NCBI GenBank assembly: GCA_949710005.1
Contig: OX453283.1
Location: 26,382,052-26,446,051 of the forward strand
Direction: 5' to 3'
DNA: 64,000 bases
Origin: Ricordea florida
Taxonomy: Eukaryota > Cnidaria > Anthozoa > Corallimorpharia > Ricordeidae
Shown: piece by piece, positions 18,697-30,507 of the stretch
Layout of the letters: each line of letters opens with the position of its first letter
Position numbering within the stretch: position 1 is the first letter of the stretch
The notes under the pieces: generated by a model
What the model was told of the DNA's origin: nothing
The model's database searches: none
What the model saw: only the letters and a program-made list of their open reading frames with translations
Made by a program: the position numbers and the translations under genes

Positions 18697-19305
18697 CTAG
18701 TTTTTTTGTTGTTTCTCTTCTGTTTCGTGGCACTCTTTACACTGATCCCTACGTCTGTTGTGTTTGCATATACATAACCTACACCACCATCTTTGTCTTC
18801 CATGAATACATATTTCAGATCCCCCACACTCTTTACAACAATTCTTTCTTCTTCCATGAATACATATTTGGGATCCTCCACACTCTTTACAATAACCCTT
18901 TCTTCTTCCATGAATACATATTCCTTTCCCGTTGCAGTCTTTACATATATACCTCACCCGTTTATGCTCACAAATACTAGAGCCGTTGCATTCTTTACAT
19001 CGATATTTCCTTCGATTATGCTCACAAATACTACCACCTTTGCATTCTATACATCGCGTCTTCTGTCTGTTGTGTTCACATATTTGAGATCCTCCACAAT
19101 CCTTACAATAATATTTAATCTTTCCATGAATACACTTATACTTATTAGTTTTTGTTTTATCCTCAGTTATCGGTTCATTTGAGGGGGTGGGTTCTGGGAT
19201 ATTACCCAACGCTTCGATAAGTTGAGCTTTTTTCAATCGATAATATCCTTTAATACCCTGCTCTTTAGCAAGTTGTTTCAGTTCTTTTACTGTGTTCAAT
19301 TCCAT
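18697..19305 (-). CDS. SAP-like plus tandem CxH/CxxC zinc-repeat protein, element 1
   Basis: 202 aa. The N-terminus (TVKELKQLAKEQGIKGYYRL) has the helix-extended-helix look of SAP/Rho-N DNA-binding domains. From residue 57 on, about eight repeats follow the pattern C-x-H-x-(R/K)-x(2-5)-C-x2-C-x-G, spaced about 17-18 residues, likely zinc-binding. Nucleic-acid binding is probable (inference). It faces inward from the right end, matching 46380-46796 in element 2. On the minus strand TTTAAAGAG (19325-19333) lies 28 nt before the ATG. Confidence 0.75.
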   Translation of the reverse strand: MELNTVKELKQLAKEQGIKGYYRLKKAQLIEALGNIPEPTPSNEPITEDKTKTNKYKCIHGKIKYYCKDCGGSQICEHNRQKTRCIECKGGSICEHNRRKYRCKECNGSSICEHKRVRYICKDCNGKGICIHGRRKGYCKECGGSQICIHGRRKNCCKECGGSEICIHGRQRWWCRLCICKHNRRRDQCKECHETEEKQQKN

Positions 19306-19324
19306 ATTTACTTACTATTTACAT

Positions 19325-19333
19325 CTCTTTAAA
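19325..19333 (-). promoter_or_regulatory. TTTAAAGAG start motif for the zinc-repeat gene
   Basis: Minus-strand copy of the recurrent motif, 28 nt from the start codon at 19305. Confidence 0.5.
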
Positions 19334-19465
19334 TCTTTATTTTAATTTTATTTTTTGGTGCGATTCAGCTACTAAAGGTAAAGTTTATGTAGATTGGATA
19401 GGAGAAGGAGGTTTGCGCTAGAAACTCATCAACTTTTTGCTAGCAACTCATTAACAAATTTTTTT

Positions 19466-19562
19466 TAATTTTTAGCTCATTTTTTTAATTTTGCTCATTT
19501 TTTAATTTTGCTCATTTTTTAATTTTGCTCATTTTTTAATTTTGCTCATTTTTTAATTTTGC
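19466..19562 (+). repeat. 17-bp A/T-rich tandem repeat
   Basis: About five copies of gctcattttttaatttt. No coding content. Confidence 0.85.
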
Positions 19563-19903
19563 GCCAGTTCCCGCTTTTTACTACTTCTGCTTTTGATAAC
19601 ATCCGATCAAACAATGGCTCAAATTTTGACGCTCTAAATCGATTTTACATGCAAAGGCAACAGAACTGTTGCGTACTTTCGTATTTATGTTATGAAAGAA
19701 TTTAGCTCGCTTGTGAGAAGCAACAAGTTTTTTTAATTGCTACACTAATGCGTTGTCGTTTTGAAAAAAGACGTTTGGTACAGCGTGATGTAATATAAGG
19801 CTTCTCTAAGCTCAGTTAAGTCTGAAAGAAGTTAAAAACTTAGGAACAAACCGACAGCGCTTCAGGGATAACAAGGCTGGAAAGCAAAGGTAACTGGTCA
19901 CCT

Positions 19904-20295
19904 CGTCCCCAAACCATTTCGTCCCCAGGTTTGGTTGGTTCGTCCCCAAATCTAATTCACCATAAATGTCAATTCAATAAACGTATTTGTTGAAATGTAA
20001 TAAAGTTAAATTTACCTGACCATTGTTTCACGTTTCATGACCTTTCCAAACGAACCTCTCGAGCGCTCGCCGACGAACGACTTGCGCAAAAAATTCTAAG
20101 TCACGAACCACTCGCGCGCTTGCCGACGAACCGAAAAAAAAAATCTCAAGTTCATAATGAGGTTTTAAAACCAAAGCATCAATTGAGTTTATAATTTGCA
20201 AAGAACTCTAAGCCATCCAAACTTGGGGACGAGTCATCCAAACTTGGGGACGAAATGGAAGGGGACGAAATGGCTTGGGGACGAAGTAACTACAA
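19904..20295. mobile_element. MITE-like inverted repeat (cgtccccaa family)
   Basis: The left end (cctcgtccccaaaccatttc, 19911 on) and right end (aaatggcttggggacgaagt, to about 20287) are inverted copies with extra internal copies of cgtcccca/tggggacg. No open frame of interest. Confidence 0.6.
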
Positions 20296-20479
20296 ACCAA
20301 AGCAAACGTTTTCTCTTCCTCTTGAGAAAAACTGGAAATACGTTTTAAGTTTTGTGGGGTGGCACTCTTCAGCCTTACTCTCTTACAAAACCACAACAGG
20401 TCTTCGTTACCAAGGAAACAGTACAGTGGCATGTAAATCACGTGGGTTGAGATTTATTCTCTTATTTTTACGCTTTTAG

Positions 20480-23174
20480 GGGACTATTCGCGTAATCTTA
20501 CATGCCAAGCAGAGGAAATGATTGTGGAAATATCGGGTTTGGGAAACTTGACTGATGAAGGTTATACCAAATCGGATTTTCACCTCATAGTGGATTCGCC
20601 TGCTTGTCGACCTAAAGTCTTTGACGGAGAAAACGGCACACTGACGTATCACATACCTTTGGATGGTTGTGGAACCATCAAAGCAAACATCAGAAACAAA
20701 CTGCATTATACAAATACCATCTTTGGCGAGTTCGAGGGACATTCTGGGTCAGGTTCGGGTGACTACGGGAGTGGAATAGACATAGCCAAGGAAAACTTCA
20801 CCTGTATATACGAACTACAAAGTAAGTAAAACTGATTTTTCCATTGCTATTTTATCCACACTGTAAATGTATAGTAAAAAAAGATGGGAAAGTACCACGA
20901 TACAAGGAATGGTCACACTGCATGGTTTGATCCACTGATGAAAAAGTCATAACGACACTGTATAGTAAAACAAACAGTACAGTACTGTTCAGTACCTTTA
21001 CAAAGAATGGTCACACTGCATGGTTTGATCCACAGATGAAAAAGATAGAACTACACTGTATAGTAAAACAAACAGAACCACAGTAGTGTGCTTTCGGGGG
21101 GATGACCGCGGGCTCATTTTCCCGAAAAAGCTGCTGGAAATCGAGCCTAAGTACAGTACTGTTCGGTGGCTTTACAAAGAATGGTCACACAGCATGGTTT
21201 GAACCAGTTAGAGTCACAGTACAGTGCAGTACAAAACATTGTCACGTTGCAAGCTTTAATTAAATAATATAAACTAAAGTGCACAGGAAATATCGAGAAC
21301 AATATGTCTTTTCTGATTTTTTTCCACTTTACGAGGAATTTCAAAGTTTATTTTTGCTTGATTGTCCTCTTTTTACAGAGTACATTCCGGTTTTGCTGGC
21401 GTTATCAGGGTCAGCTTCGAGTAGTGCGGGCTCTGACTCCGAAGCTGTGTTAACAATTAGTGTGGCGATAAACGACTCCAGTGCAGACATTTCCTTAGTA
21501 AACTGCTGGATTGGAGCTACCACCAACACAACATACGTTAATCAACACAGGTTTATGGTTGATGGGTAAGCTCCTTCACTTAACTTTGCAAGCACATGTA
21601 CTCTTTGTGGAGTTCCATCGTCCGGGAATCAATTAACCAAAATAATCACGTACCAATAAAGAGGGTCTCCCAGGAGGGGGGGGGGGTCCTTGTTCCCTTC
21701 AAAAATTGCCCTATGTTCCCATGTTCACGCAGCGTTTCCTTAATTGTTCCCCATAATATATCTGCTTGCCACGCACTCCCTACCCTCAGAATTTTCACCA
21801 GTTTTTGTTCCCTTGTTCCCTAAAGCGGAAGTTGTGTCCCTTGCTCTCCATGATATTTTACCTTTATTCCCTTGTTTCCCACCTGAAGTGACTGAGCGAA
21901 GTCAGCAGTTGTAATCGGCAAGCACGAGTCTAGCCTGAAATATTTCTACCACAATGCGTTGCGTCTTCCCAACAAATTCAACCACAATGCGTTGCGCGCT
22001 GTGTTTCTTACCATGTGCTTTTCTCTTGTGGATGTGAAGATAAGTTCTTCTGGACGTGAAGATAAGTTCAGCTTTTGTTTCGTTATTCTTGAATTGCATA
22101 TGAAGAAAAAATATTTTTGCGTTTTTTTGTTGCTTATATGCCTTGTTGACCTTTATTCCCCTGTTTCCCAAAACCTCTGGAATAAACGGCCATTTAAACC
22201 TTTTGGTTGCTAGAGTGAAAACTGAACAGTGTTTACTGATTGTAAAATATCTCCATTTTTCATGCATTTATTTGTTTATGATATATTTGCTTTTTCTCTT
22301 GTAGTTGCACGCCGAAAGATGACCAAGACTCTGTATCTTTAGCGTGCGACTCCAAAACAAAGAAACAAACCATTGAAATTTTCAATGATTTTTTCAACGA
22401 AGACGAAAGCGGAAAAGACGTGTATTTGCATTGTGATGTTCTAATTTGTGAAAGTGGGGACCCCACATCAGCGTGCAGTACCAACTGCTGCCCAAGCCTC
22501 TCACGAAGACGACGTGCGTTGAGTCAAAATCACGTGCCGGAATATGGCGGCATATACCATGTGACCTCTGGGCCTTATTCAATCCCCGTCTTAGATGGTA
22601 GGTAAAATTAAGAATTAGGGTAATACTGAATAGTAAAACAAACAGTACCACCGTGCAGTTCTGTTCAGTAGCTTTCCAGAGAATGGTCACACTGGATGCT
22701 TTAATCCACAGATGAAAAAAGTTAGACTGTCCGCACTGTATAGTAAAACAGATAGTACCACAGTACAATACTTTTCAGTAGCCTTTCAAAGAATGGTCAC
22801 AATGCATTGGTTGATCCACAAATGAAAAAGTTAGAACCACACTGTATAGTAAAACAAGCAGTACCACAATGTACAAACAATGGTTACACTGCATGGTTTG
22901 ATCAACGGATGAAAATTTATTCTTCTTTGTTCCTGTTTTAGGGGATGACGGTGAGGAAGATGACGGCCTCTCAACCGGAGCCATTGTTGGTATTGTCATT
23001 GGCAGCGTTGTGTTTTTTATCATTGTTATTATTGTAGTGTACTATTTCTTCGTGGTGCGACCCAAACGTAAAAAACAGCAAGAACTGATTGACAGCTCGG
23101 GGAATAACAACATGGAGATGAAACCGAGTGGGTCTAGTACCCAAGGTCATCACAACCAAGCAGTTGAAGCTTGA
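20480..23174 (+). CDS. ZP-domain transmembrane protein, host gene, 5' exons not found
   Basis: Four in-phase exons: 20480-20821, 21379-21565, 22305-22597 and 22942-23174, each with AG/GT borders. Exon 1 encodes a ZP-N subdomain (NLTCQAEEMIVEISGLG, CRP, LDGCGT, then a YTNTIFGEF-type strand). Exons 2-3 encode ZP-C (NCWIGATTNTTY, CTPKDDQD, YLHCDVLICE, CCPSLSRRRRALS with a furin-like RRRR site). Exon 4 gives an acidic linker, a transmembrane helix (AIVGIVIGSVVFFIIVIIVV) and a short cytoplasmic tail ending NQAVEA. ZP domains polymerise into extracellular matrices. No signal peptide exon is seen upstream, and Polinton element 1 ends about 1.1 kb before, so the 5' end may be displaced or lost. Confidence 0.85.
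20860..21245 (+). repeat. Intron array of the dispersed 105-bp repeat
   Basis: Successive copies of a unit containing actgtatagtaaaacaaaca and gaatggtcacactgcatggt. The same family occurs at 22620-22915, 52795-53330 (reverse) and 61480-61640. Confidence 0.8.
22620..22915 (+). repeat. 105-bp repeat copies in the third ZP-gene intron
   Basis: About three degenerate copies of the same unit (tatagtaaaacaaacagtac, gaatggtcacactg). Confidence 0.8.
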
Positions 23175-23449
23175 TTCACGACGCCGTTCATCATGTACAG
23201 GACAGAAGAAGGAAGCGTACACGAAGGGGTGGAGAGGGGTTATTTGGAGCAAAGATTGTAGAGAAAAGGACAATTACCCTCAAAAGCTGGGGAAAGCTTC
23301 CTTTGTAGAAAATATCGAAAGTTATTGAAATTTATTTCCTATACATCTTGTCAGTCCAATGTCACTATGAACCTCGAAATCATCAAATATCTTAAAATGT
23401 CCAGTCCTATAAATTCACTCGATAATATAAATTGCCACACGTAATTTAA

Positions 23450-23705
23450 GGGCCTCCACCATTCTAACTTCCTTAAAATCGTCACTTTTAAAAGCCCTTA
23501 TGTTCGCCACTTTAAAGGGCCCTCCAAATGGTCACTTTTCAGGATCCTCAATATTGCCCCTTTGAGGGGTCCTTAGATTGGCCCCCTTAAAGGGTCCTTC
23601 AAGTCACCACTTTGAAGGGGTCTTGACGACCCCCATAAAGGGTGCTTAAAATCGCTTTTTTGAAGGGTCCTTACAATCGCCACTTTTGCATAAGGGTTTA
23701 GTATA
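23450..23705 (+). repeat. Degenerate repeats of cacttt-aaagggtcctt
   Basis: Six or more imperfect copies, about 35-40 bp apart, of a unit with cgccacttt and aagggtcctt. No gene seen between 23175 and 25770. Confidence 0.6.
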
Positions 23706-23886
23706 GTTTCAGAAATAGAAAATTTCAGAATAGAAAGTTTATTTTCGTACTTGAACCTGACATGTTTATTTCGAGAAAGTTCGAATTATACCTCATATTT
23801 TTGACTGTTTTTTTTTTATAGTTTTAGAAAAAAGTAAACTTAATCCGTATTGTAACGAAACTGTGTTGATTTGTCTCATTTTCTTA

Positions 23887-24140
23887 GGGACGGACCATTA
23901 GAAAAGTGAAGGGGGGGGGGGTGGGGGGTGGGGAAAAAAACAAAAAAAAATTCATGCAAGGGAAAATGCCAAGAAAAAAAATTCATGCAAGGAAGAAGGT
24001 AAAAAAAATTCATGCAGAAGGAAGGTCCAATTGTGACTTTTTCACACGTAGTAAAAAAAATTTGTGCAGAGGGGTTCACCTGAAAAAAAAAATCCTGCAC
24101 AAGCAGTGAGCGGAAGAAAAGTTCGTGCAAGCCTCCATTT
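23887..24140. mobile_element. Harbinger-type MITE, one end truncated
   Basis: Begins gggacggaccattagaaaag right after tta (23884-23886), then repeated a-rich ttcatgcaag units. It is an inverted relative of the complete copy at 59816-60099; its right terminus is missing. Confidence 0.65.
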
Positions 24141-24944
24141 GTTCGTAAGCCAAGCATTGGTTGACCTCAGGCGTTCGATACGTTACTCTTCGTTCATTCT
24201 TTGTGAAGAACGATATACTTGATACAAAGCCCATACTGGGCGGGAACCTTTTCTAAACTGAGGAATTTGAAGAAGTCCCCTCCGTACTCTTGATTCGTTG
24301 TGTCATTGGCTGGCTTTGGAAAATTAGATAAATCGAATGATAAATCGTAATTTCAAAGACGATTTAGAACGAGATTTAGCGTCTTTGAATTCTACTTCGA
24401 AAGCATATATTTTCATCGGGTTCTCCTTACAGCTACTCCAGAGGTCACACACAGATTTGGCTAAGTCGTGATTTAACAAAGTTAAATGGAGATTAGTGTG
24501 ACCTCAGTCATATATACATTTAAATTTCTGTTTGCCGCCGCTTACATTGGCCAAAAATGTAGTGGAAAAATGTAGTTTACTTACATGAACGGAGGAAGGA
24601 CAAAAACACCCAGCACATTTATTTGAGGTCTTGGCTTCCTTGTAGCCCACACAGGGGCACATGGTGCAACGTCCCCTCAATACACCTTTGTGATCCGTGG
24701 CACCTAGGACAACACGCAGTAACGATGTTAGCGAGATGCGAGCGAAATAAGCTAATTTATAAAGCATAAGACAAAACATTGTGTTCACAAAACTAACCTG
24801 AATCATGAAAACTTGCCATATTCGCCGTAGATGATCGACAGGAAGAAAAAAGGTGCTCCACACTCTCAGCGCGTGATAAATTCCACCGTTTGCTATGCTG
24901 TGACAGCAAGGCATGACGGTATACCATGTCGGTCTTCGTTTGTG

Positions 24945-25735
24945 TTTTTCATTTTTTGTTTTTTGTTTTTGTTTTTCATTTTTTGGTTTTTGTTTTTGTT
25001 TTTCATTTTTTGGTTTTTGTTTTTGTTTTTCATTTTTTGATTTTTGTTTTTGTTTTTGTACAAAATTCAAAAAGTGTAAAAGAAAAACGAAAACTGAAAA
25101 AGTAAAAACGAAAAAGTGAAAAACAAAATTCGAAAAGTGTAAAAGAAAAACGAAAACTGAAAAAGTAAAAACGAAAAAGTGAAAAACAAAATTCAAAAAG
25201 TGTAAAAGAAAAACGAAAACTGAAAAAGTAAAAACGAAAAAGTGAAAAACAAAATTCAAAAAGTGTAAAAGAAAAACGAAAACTGAAAAAGTAAAAACGA
25301 AAAAGTGAAAAACAAAATTCAAAAAGTGTAAAAGAAAAACGAAAACTGAAAAAGTAAAAACGAAAAAGTGAAAAACAAAATTCAAAAAGTGTAAAAGAAA
25401 AACGAAAACTGAAAAAGTAAAAACGAAAAAGTGAAAAACAAAATTCAAAAGTATAAAAGAAAAACAAAATGAAAAATAAAAACGAAAAAGTGAAAAATAA
25501 AAACGAAAAAGTGAAAAACAAAATTCAAAAAGTGTAAAAGAAAAACGAAAACTGAAAAAGTAAAAACGAAAAAGTGAAAAACAAAATTCAAAAAGTATAA
25601 AAGAAACAAAATGAAAAATAAAAACGAAAAAGTGAAAAATAAAAACGAAAAAGTGAAAAACAAAATTCAAAAAGTGTAAAAGAAAAACAAAATGAAAAAG
25701 AAAAACGAAAAACTCAAAAACAAAATTCAGACAAA
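24945..25735. repeat. A-rich 63-bp minisatellite
   Basis: About ten copies of a 63-bp unit built from aaaacgaaaa and aaaattcaaaaagtg, preceded by its inverted T-rich form (24945-25058). Because 63 is divisible by three, long Phe/Leu/Val-rich open frames appear on the minus strand. They are low-complexity products of the repeat, not genes. Confidence 0.9.
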
Positions 25736-25770
25736 CAAAATAGGTCAATGGCCCCTCTGGGCTTCCGTAC

Positions 25771-26870
25771 ATTCCCATATCCCTAGCGTTTTGGGTATCC
25801 CCTTCTCATATTACTCCAGCGTTTTGGGCATCCCCCGGTACCCTCCCGGGATGCCCAGATCCCTAGTGTTTTGGTCATCCCCTCCAAAACAATTTGGGAT
25901 TTCGCGGGAAAATCGAAAACCTTTTAGAGATGGATTCCGCTAAATATACAAATCTGTTCCAGTATCTTAAAAATAAGGTTTATCCGGAAGGCTTTACAAA
26001 GCAAGACAAAACAACTCTTAGAAAATTCGCCAAAAAGTTTGAGTATTACTCAAAATTAGAGTCCTTGTTCTACGTGGCCAAGGAGAAGGATGGCACATCG
26101 CTATGACGACTTGTTATCGCCGAGGAAGATAAAGCGAGGGTCTTCGAAGAGTGCCCCTCTGCTCCTTTTTCTGGACACGCCGGCCGCGATAACACTCTGA
26201 GGAAAATCAAAGAGCGGTTTTACTGGCCTGATTACTACAAGGACACGATAGAAATGGTTAGTTACAAATTTTATTTATTTGCTGATGATTTGAGGCCTCT
26301 GTAATTGTGTGACAGCCTTTCCTGTATCAAGTAGCACTGCAGGGTTAAGTTGTACAGACATTAAATGTCATGAATACTATGAATTCAACACCGCAAAACG
26401 CAGTTCTATTCATGTTTGTCTTTTGATTGCTTTGTTTAGTATTCTTGTTTTTGGCTGTTTGGAATCACACGATCTCAGCTGCCGGCGATTGCGGCATTGC
26501 TCGCTTGTAAACAGTTCTATTAAATAAAATTGAAAGCTTTGCAAACAATGTGTTGTACATCGAAGCGATGTTATGCGGTTGTAAATTTCAGTTTCGTCAT
26601 GTTTTGAGCCAACGTTTACTGCCTATGGGTTCTTTTTTCTGGGCAATTAACCCGGCGAAAAGTGTCAGCGATATATTTCTAACAAGCATCTACACTATTT
26701 AGCCGTAAATTCGGGATTAACAATCCCGACTTTTCCCCAGTCTGAAATAATTTAGGCAAAGTCGAAGCGACAGCGTTTTGGGCATCCCCCACCGGGGATG
26801 CCCAAAACGCTAGGGATATGGGAATGGGGGTGCCCAAAACGCGGGGATGCCCAAAACGCTGTGACAGCGA
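25771..26870. mobile_element. Element bounded by gcgttttgggcatcccc inverted repeats
   Basis: attcccatatccctagcgtt (25771-25790) recurs inverted at about 26806-26825, and several cagcgttttgggcatcccc units in both directions line the two ends (25784-25880, 26771-26870). Between them lies an integrase-derived exon (25930-26258). This may be a non-autonomous transposon with a captured or remnant coding exon. Confidence 0.55.
25930..26258 (+). pseudogene. Integrase H2C2 zinc-finger exon (GIN/KRBA2-like), one in-frame stop
   Basis: ATG at 25930 (MDSAKYTNLFQYLKN...) runs to a tga at 26104-26106, then continues in the same frame with RLVIAEEDKARVF and SGHAGRDNTLRKIKERFYWP, the H-x3-H part of the integrase H2C2 zinc finger. 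A donor-like atg/gttagt follows at about 26256. The N-terminal part and zinc finger resemble Gypsy/Ginger-derived integrase proteins. The rve core is not present nearby. Confidence 0.55.
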
Positions 26871-27987
26871 CGTTTGAATCAACTGTCGCGCTGCAGTCGT
26901 GCTAAAGTCGAACTCAATACAATTGAGTTCGACACGACGATAGCGCGACGTTTGAACCGGGGCTTAGTGTAACAGTGATATAAGAAATGAACGTTTGTGT
27001 GTAAACGACCTTGGCTATTTCTCACAGACGAATAGTAACAACTGAGTACACCTAGAGAGTATAAACTATTCGATAAAATCTCCAAGAAAAGCGCGACTCA
27101 CGAGTATAACGAGTTTTTAGTGACGGCAGAGGTTAGAATTGAAAAAGTCTTTCATATTCTGATTTGCACCCCGACTTGGTACCGCCGCCGCCGGCCCGTA
27201 CGAAACGAGCAGCGCTGTTGCAGCGCTGCAAAATGGCTTCAAGAAGCGCTGCAGAATGGCTGCAAAGACAGCGGCTGCAGTAGTCGCAAATTTTGGCTGT
27301 TTGGGGCAGCGCTATGTAGCCGTTCGGTAGCGATTAGCAGCGGTTTAGCAGCGTTGCAAAGGACACACAAAAACGCTGTCAGCGCGGCCAGATAGCTGCA
27401 AACGTATTACAAAAATTCAAAGAATTATGGCATTTGCCTGAATCGATAATGCGGTTAGCTAAATATGCAAAAAAATGATCGGGACAAAAAAACTCGGTAC
27501 TGCGGTTCTGGTTACGGATAAACGATTTATTATAAACTACTGTCAGTGACTTTTACGTATAAAAGCGTATCTTTCGTTCATTTTTACAGCTTACATAAAA
27601 TAAGCTCTAAGTTTTTGTACTAGTATAAACTATGCGTATTCGATACGTTATGATCACCGAAATGTACTACACTGAGTTCTTGGCGTGACCATCAGTTCCC
27701 CGTTTACTTCAGGAAATTTTACAGTCGGTGGTTAACATATGGAATGAACGATAAGTCAAATGACAAGGCAAAAATTAATTATTGAAATAGCATGTTCTCC
27801 TTTGCCAACTGCTCTTCCAGTTTCCTTTTGGCGGAGCCCGTTTTATTCCGTATCGTTTTCTTAAAGTCTATCCTTTCGGTAACTTTCCAAACGGTTGCAC
27901 AGCGTGTTGCAGATGATGAAAACATGAACAAAAAAGGAGAAAATAGGTATTAAATAACGAGATAAATTAAAAACGCTGTGTCCATAT

Positions 27988-28935
27988 GTCCGGCAGCCGG
28001 ATAGTCTCTTCCGCAGCCATTATTAGGATCGTTGGGAAGAAGCGTTGCGTGACGATCCTAATAATAGGACAATAAAATGACTTTTTTTCGGGAATATTGT
28101 TTATTTGCGCCCGCGTAGTGTCATTTGCGGCCCGAGCGCGAAGCGCAAGGGCCGCAAATGTCACTACAAGGGATCAAATAAACAATATTCCCGAAAAAAA
28201 GTCATTTTATTATCATTATTATCAATATACAAGGCCAAATAACATCCAGATATAAACTAACACATTTATGAGTTTTACATGTTTAGTAATACAAGTACTT
28301 CGCGTTGAAAATTTTGTGCTATGCTACACTGTATAGGTGTAGTTAAAAAGAGCTGCTATGTCTCTGAAAATAAATGGATAATAATAATTAACGAACTTAC
28401 ATTTTCCCATTGAGCCTCGGCGTAAAGTCCCTGCAATGCTTCTGTTAATTTAGCTCGACCCGACAAACACAAAATGAAGTGAAACGATGTTTTGCCGTGC
28501 TTCGTTTCTCGTAAGAAAACAAGAAGTTGCTCTCTTTGTATCTTCGCCTTGTGCCTTTGCTTCTAAATCCGATTTTTTGAGCTACGTTTTGTCCCATTCA
28601 TAAAAAACAGACTTTGATTTTTCTTTTCGAACACTATTTGCTCAGCGAGAAACTGTTCGAGACTTTTTTTCTACTTCAAAACTTGCTGTACGCTATAGCT
28701 GCTGTACGCTAGCTGTTCGCACCTGAATGGTTTTCCCGCGTCAATAAACGTAACCTGATTGGTTAATATTCATCGGATGATGAACCGAGAACCAATCAGC
28801 TGCAGGGCCGTTAATGCATTAACGGCCCGCTAGGAGTCATTTGCGGCCCGCAAAGCGCGTGTTTTCAAGAGGGCGGTTTTCAATTTGGCCGCGTATCTTG
28901 ATAATAATGGCTGCGGAGGAGACGAGCAGCCGGAC
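27988..28935. repeat. Inverted-repeat element with gcagccattatta ends
   Basis: The left arm 27988-28025 and right arm 28902-28935 are inverted copies (gtccggc...ccgcagccattatta). A separate long palindrome lies inside (28071-28211). No gene is seen in 27219-30251 apart from these repeats. Confidence 0.6.
28071..28211. repeat. 141-bp near-perfect palindrome
   Basis: A 36-bp perfect outer arm (28071-28106 with 28176-28211; aataaaatgactttttttcg...) and an inner inverted pair (gtagtgtcatttgcggccc with gggccgcaaatgtcactac) leave only a small GC-rich loop. Foldback/MITE-like. Confidence 0.85.
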
Positions 28936-30245
28936 AGAATTTTCAAAATACTAGGTGTACGGCAGACGACGTTTTCTCGTGTTATGATTTTAAAATCGGT
29001 GATTACCTAAATTAAATATCCATATTCCTTGTCTCTTAGCCCTAATCCTTAACCTGATTGGCATAATCTACCCAGAAAGCGAAGAAAATCAGACTGCCGG
29101 AAACCGAGTATTTTAAAAATTTAGTCCGGCTGCTCTCTGAATGCCGGACATAGAGACACTTTGAATTAAAGAACGCGAAGGAAGATAAATTAAAATGTTG
29201 CATGATTGTCACTAAAAGCCACCTTATTGTTTGTAGCCCACAACAGCAAACTGTAAAGAAAGGGGCTTACAACGTACCTGAAATAGCTCTAATCTCGCAT
29301 CATAAAGCGCCTTCTTCAATTTTTGGCCGCCTCGTGGCCTTTCCTTTCATTTTTTCAAGAGCAATGTCGTCGGTCTCTACAACACTAAATTGTTCAGTTC
29401 ATCGATCCAGAAAACAAGCGTAAACACCATCAAAAGAAATATAGTTCAACTATCAGAAGGTCACTAAGCTAAACACTTCTACTTCAACGCTGTCAGTTTG
29501 AAATTAGCGGGCCAACGTTGGCCAACGGTCGGTTACAATGCATGCACGCGATACACTTTATCTTGATTGGCTTAAACTAACTTGATTGACATTTCATGAT
29601 GAGTTAGGATCAGTAGTATACAGGAGCATGTCACGATAGATTATTTTAGTCAGAGGTAAATGACATAACCTGAACGAAATCTGCCCCTGTTAACTGATTA
29701 AATCCTGTATAATTTATAACCCTGAATACGAAAACTGAAAATAATTGCCGCTGCCTTACATATAACCTTGGTGGACTCGTGTATTGCAGTTGATTGAGAT
29801 GAACCAATTTTTCCAACGTCTTTATTCACGAGGCTTGTTATCATTTCATGCTTTGTCACAAAAGGCATGCCCTGGAGGCACGCAACACTGAATCAGTTGC
29901 GTGTGTCGTGAAAATGCAACTTCCAAAATAACTAGGTCTTCGACCTCGAAATTCTCACAGTCTGAATCAGTTTCCTGAACAAGTAGAACGCCTTATCGTA
30001 TTGCTAAGGATAACAACGAACAATTGCAACAGGTCAAACAGCATTGTTCCACAGATTTGAGCCCTGCAGTGCTGCAAGCCTAGAGTAAGTATGGTGATTT
30101 TACTAACGGTAAATGTCGGTTTTGTAGGTTTGGATACCGTTTTAACGCGTGCAGTGTTTACGACGTTCGTTTCAAAAATCGAAGGGCCACGGGTTCATTT
30201 GTGGCCAAATTATGAAATGTCCGTTTAATTTCATCAGTAAAATTG

Positions 30246-30251
30246 CGCGTC
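30246..30251 (+). repeat. Left 6-bp target-site duplication (cgcgtc) of element 2
   Basis: Identical to 46917-46922; six-base duplications are characteristic of Polinton integration. Confidence 0.9.
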
Positions 30252-30507
30252 AGTAGGGGGAAACAAAGTGACAGTTCTAGGCCAGCACTTCAAGACAAAA
30301 TACTGCAAACGTGCAGGATTCTGAAAAATGATACCATATCATCTTAAAGGGATGACCTGTACATCCAAACTCATCATGCCCAATCAACGTCAAACTGTCA
30401 AAGAGCTCCGCGCCATTGCCAAGGATCGCAAGATAGCCAAATATTATAAGATGAGCCGGGGAGAGTTAGTGGAGGCGCTGGGGATGCCTGAAGAGGTACC
30501 TAGTGGT
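30252..30507 (+). repeat. Left terminal inverted repeat of element 2
   Basis: 256 bp, starting agtaggggg. It extends into the polymerase gene and encodes its SAP-like N-terminus. It differs from the right repeat by an extra caaa near 30264 and one g/c change. Confidence 0.93.

Larger units (their letters stand above)
1..19373 (+). mobile_element. Polinton/Maverick-like element 1, left end outside window, decayed
   Basis: The gene set is family-B DNA polymerase, rve integrase, double-jelly-roll capsid candidate, packaging ATPase and about ten small virion or membrane genes, collinear with complete element 2 at 30252-46916. The left end lies before base 1. The right end is uncertain. A plausible end is the act at 19371-19373, because its reverse complement starts AGTAG, as do the ends of element 2; this is inference without the partner end. 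A CACTA-like transposon and a LINE are nested inside, and the polymerase start is broken, so this copy is probably not active. Confidence 0.85.

Noticed and set aside
20208-20479. Overlapping frames around the cgtccccaa MITE
   Set aside because: They read across inverted repeat DNA in both strands with no domain and no conservation clue.
24504-25778. Long minus-strand open frame of 424 codons rich in Phe/Val/Leu
   Set aside because: It follows the A-rich 63-bp minisatellite, whose length is divisible by three. The product is pure low-complexity repeat and parallel frames are open too.
27120-27395. 91-codon frame in the gcagcgct-rich sequence
   Set aside because: It lies in subterminal transposon repeats that are mirrored at 52.4 kb without a shared frame.
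30328-30375. ATG at 30328 (and mirrored 46844) as start of polymerase and zinc-repeat genes
   Set aside because: The TTAAAG motif lies downstream of it and at the usual distance before ATG 30376 and 46796, so a transcript would start too late to include it.
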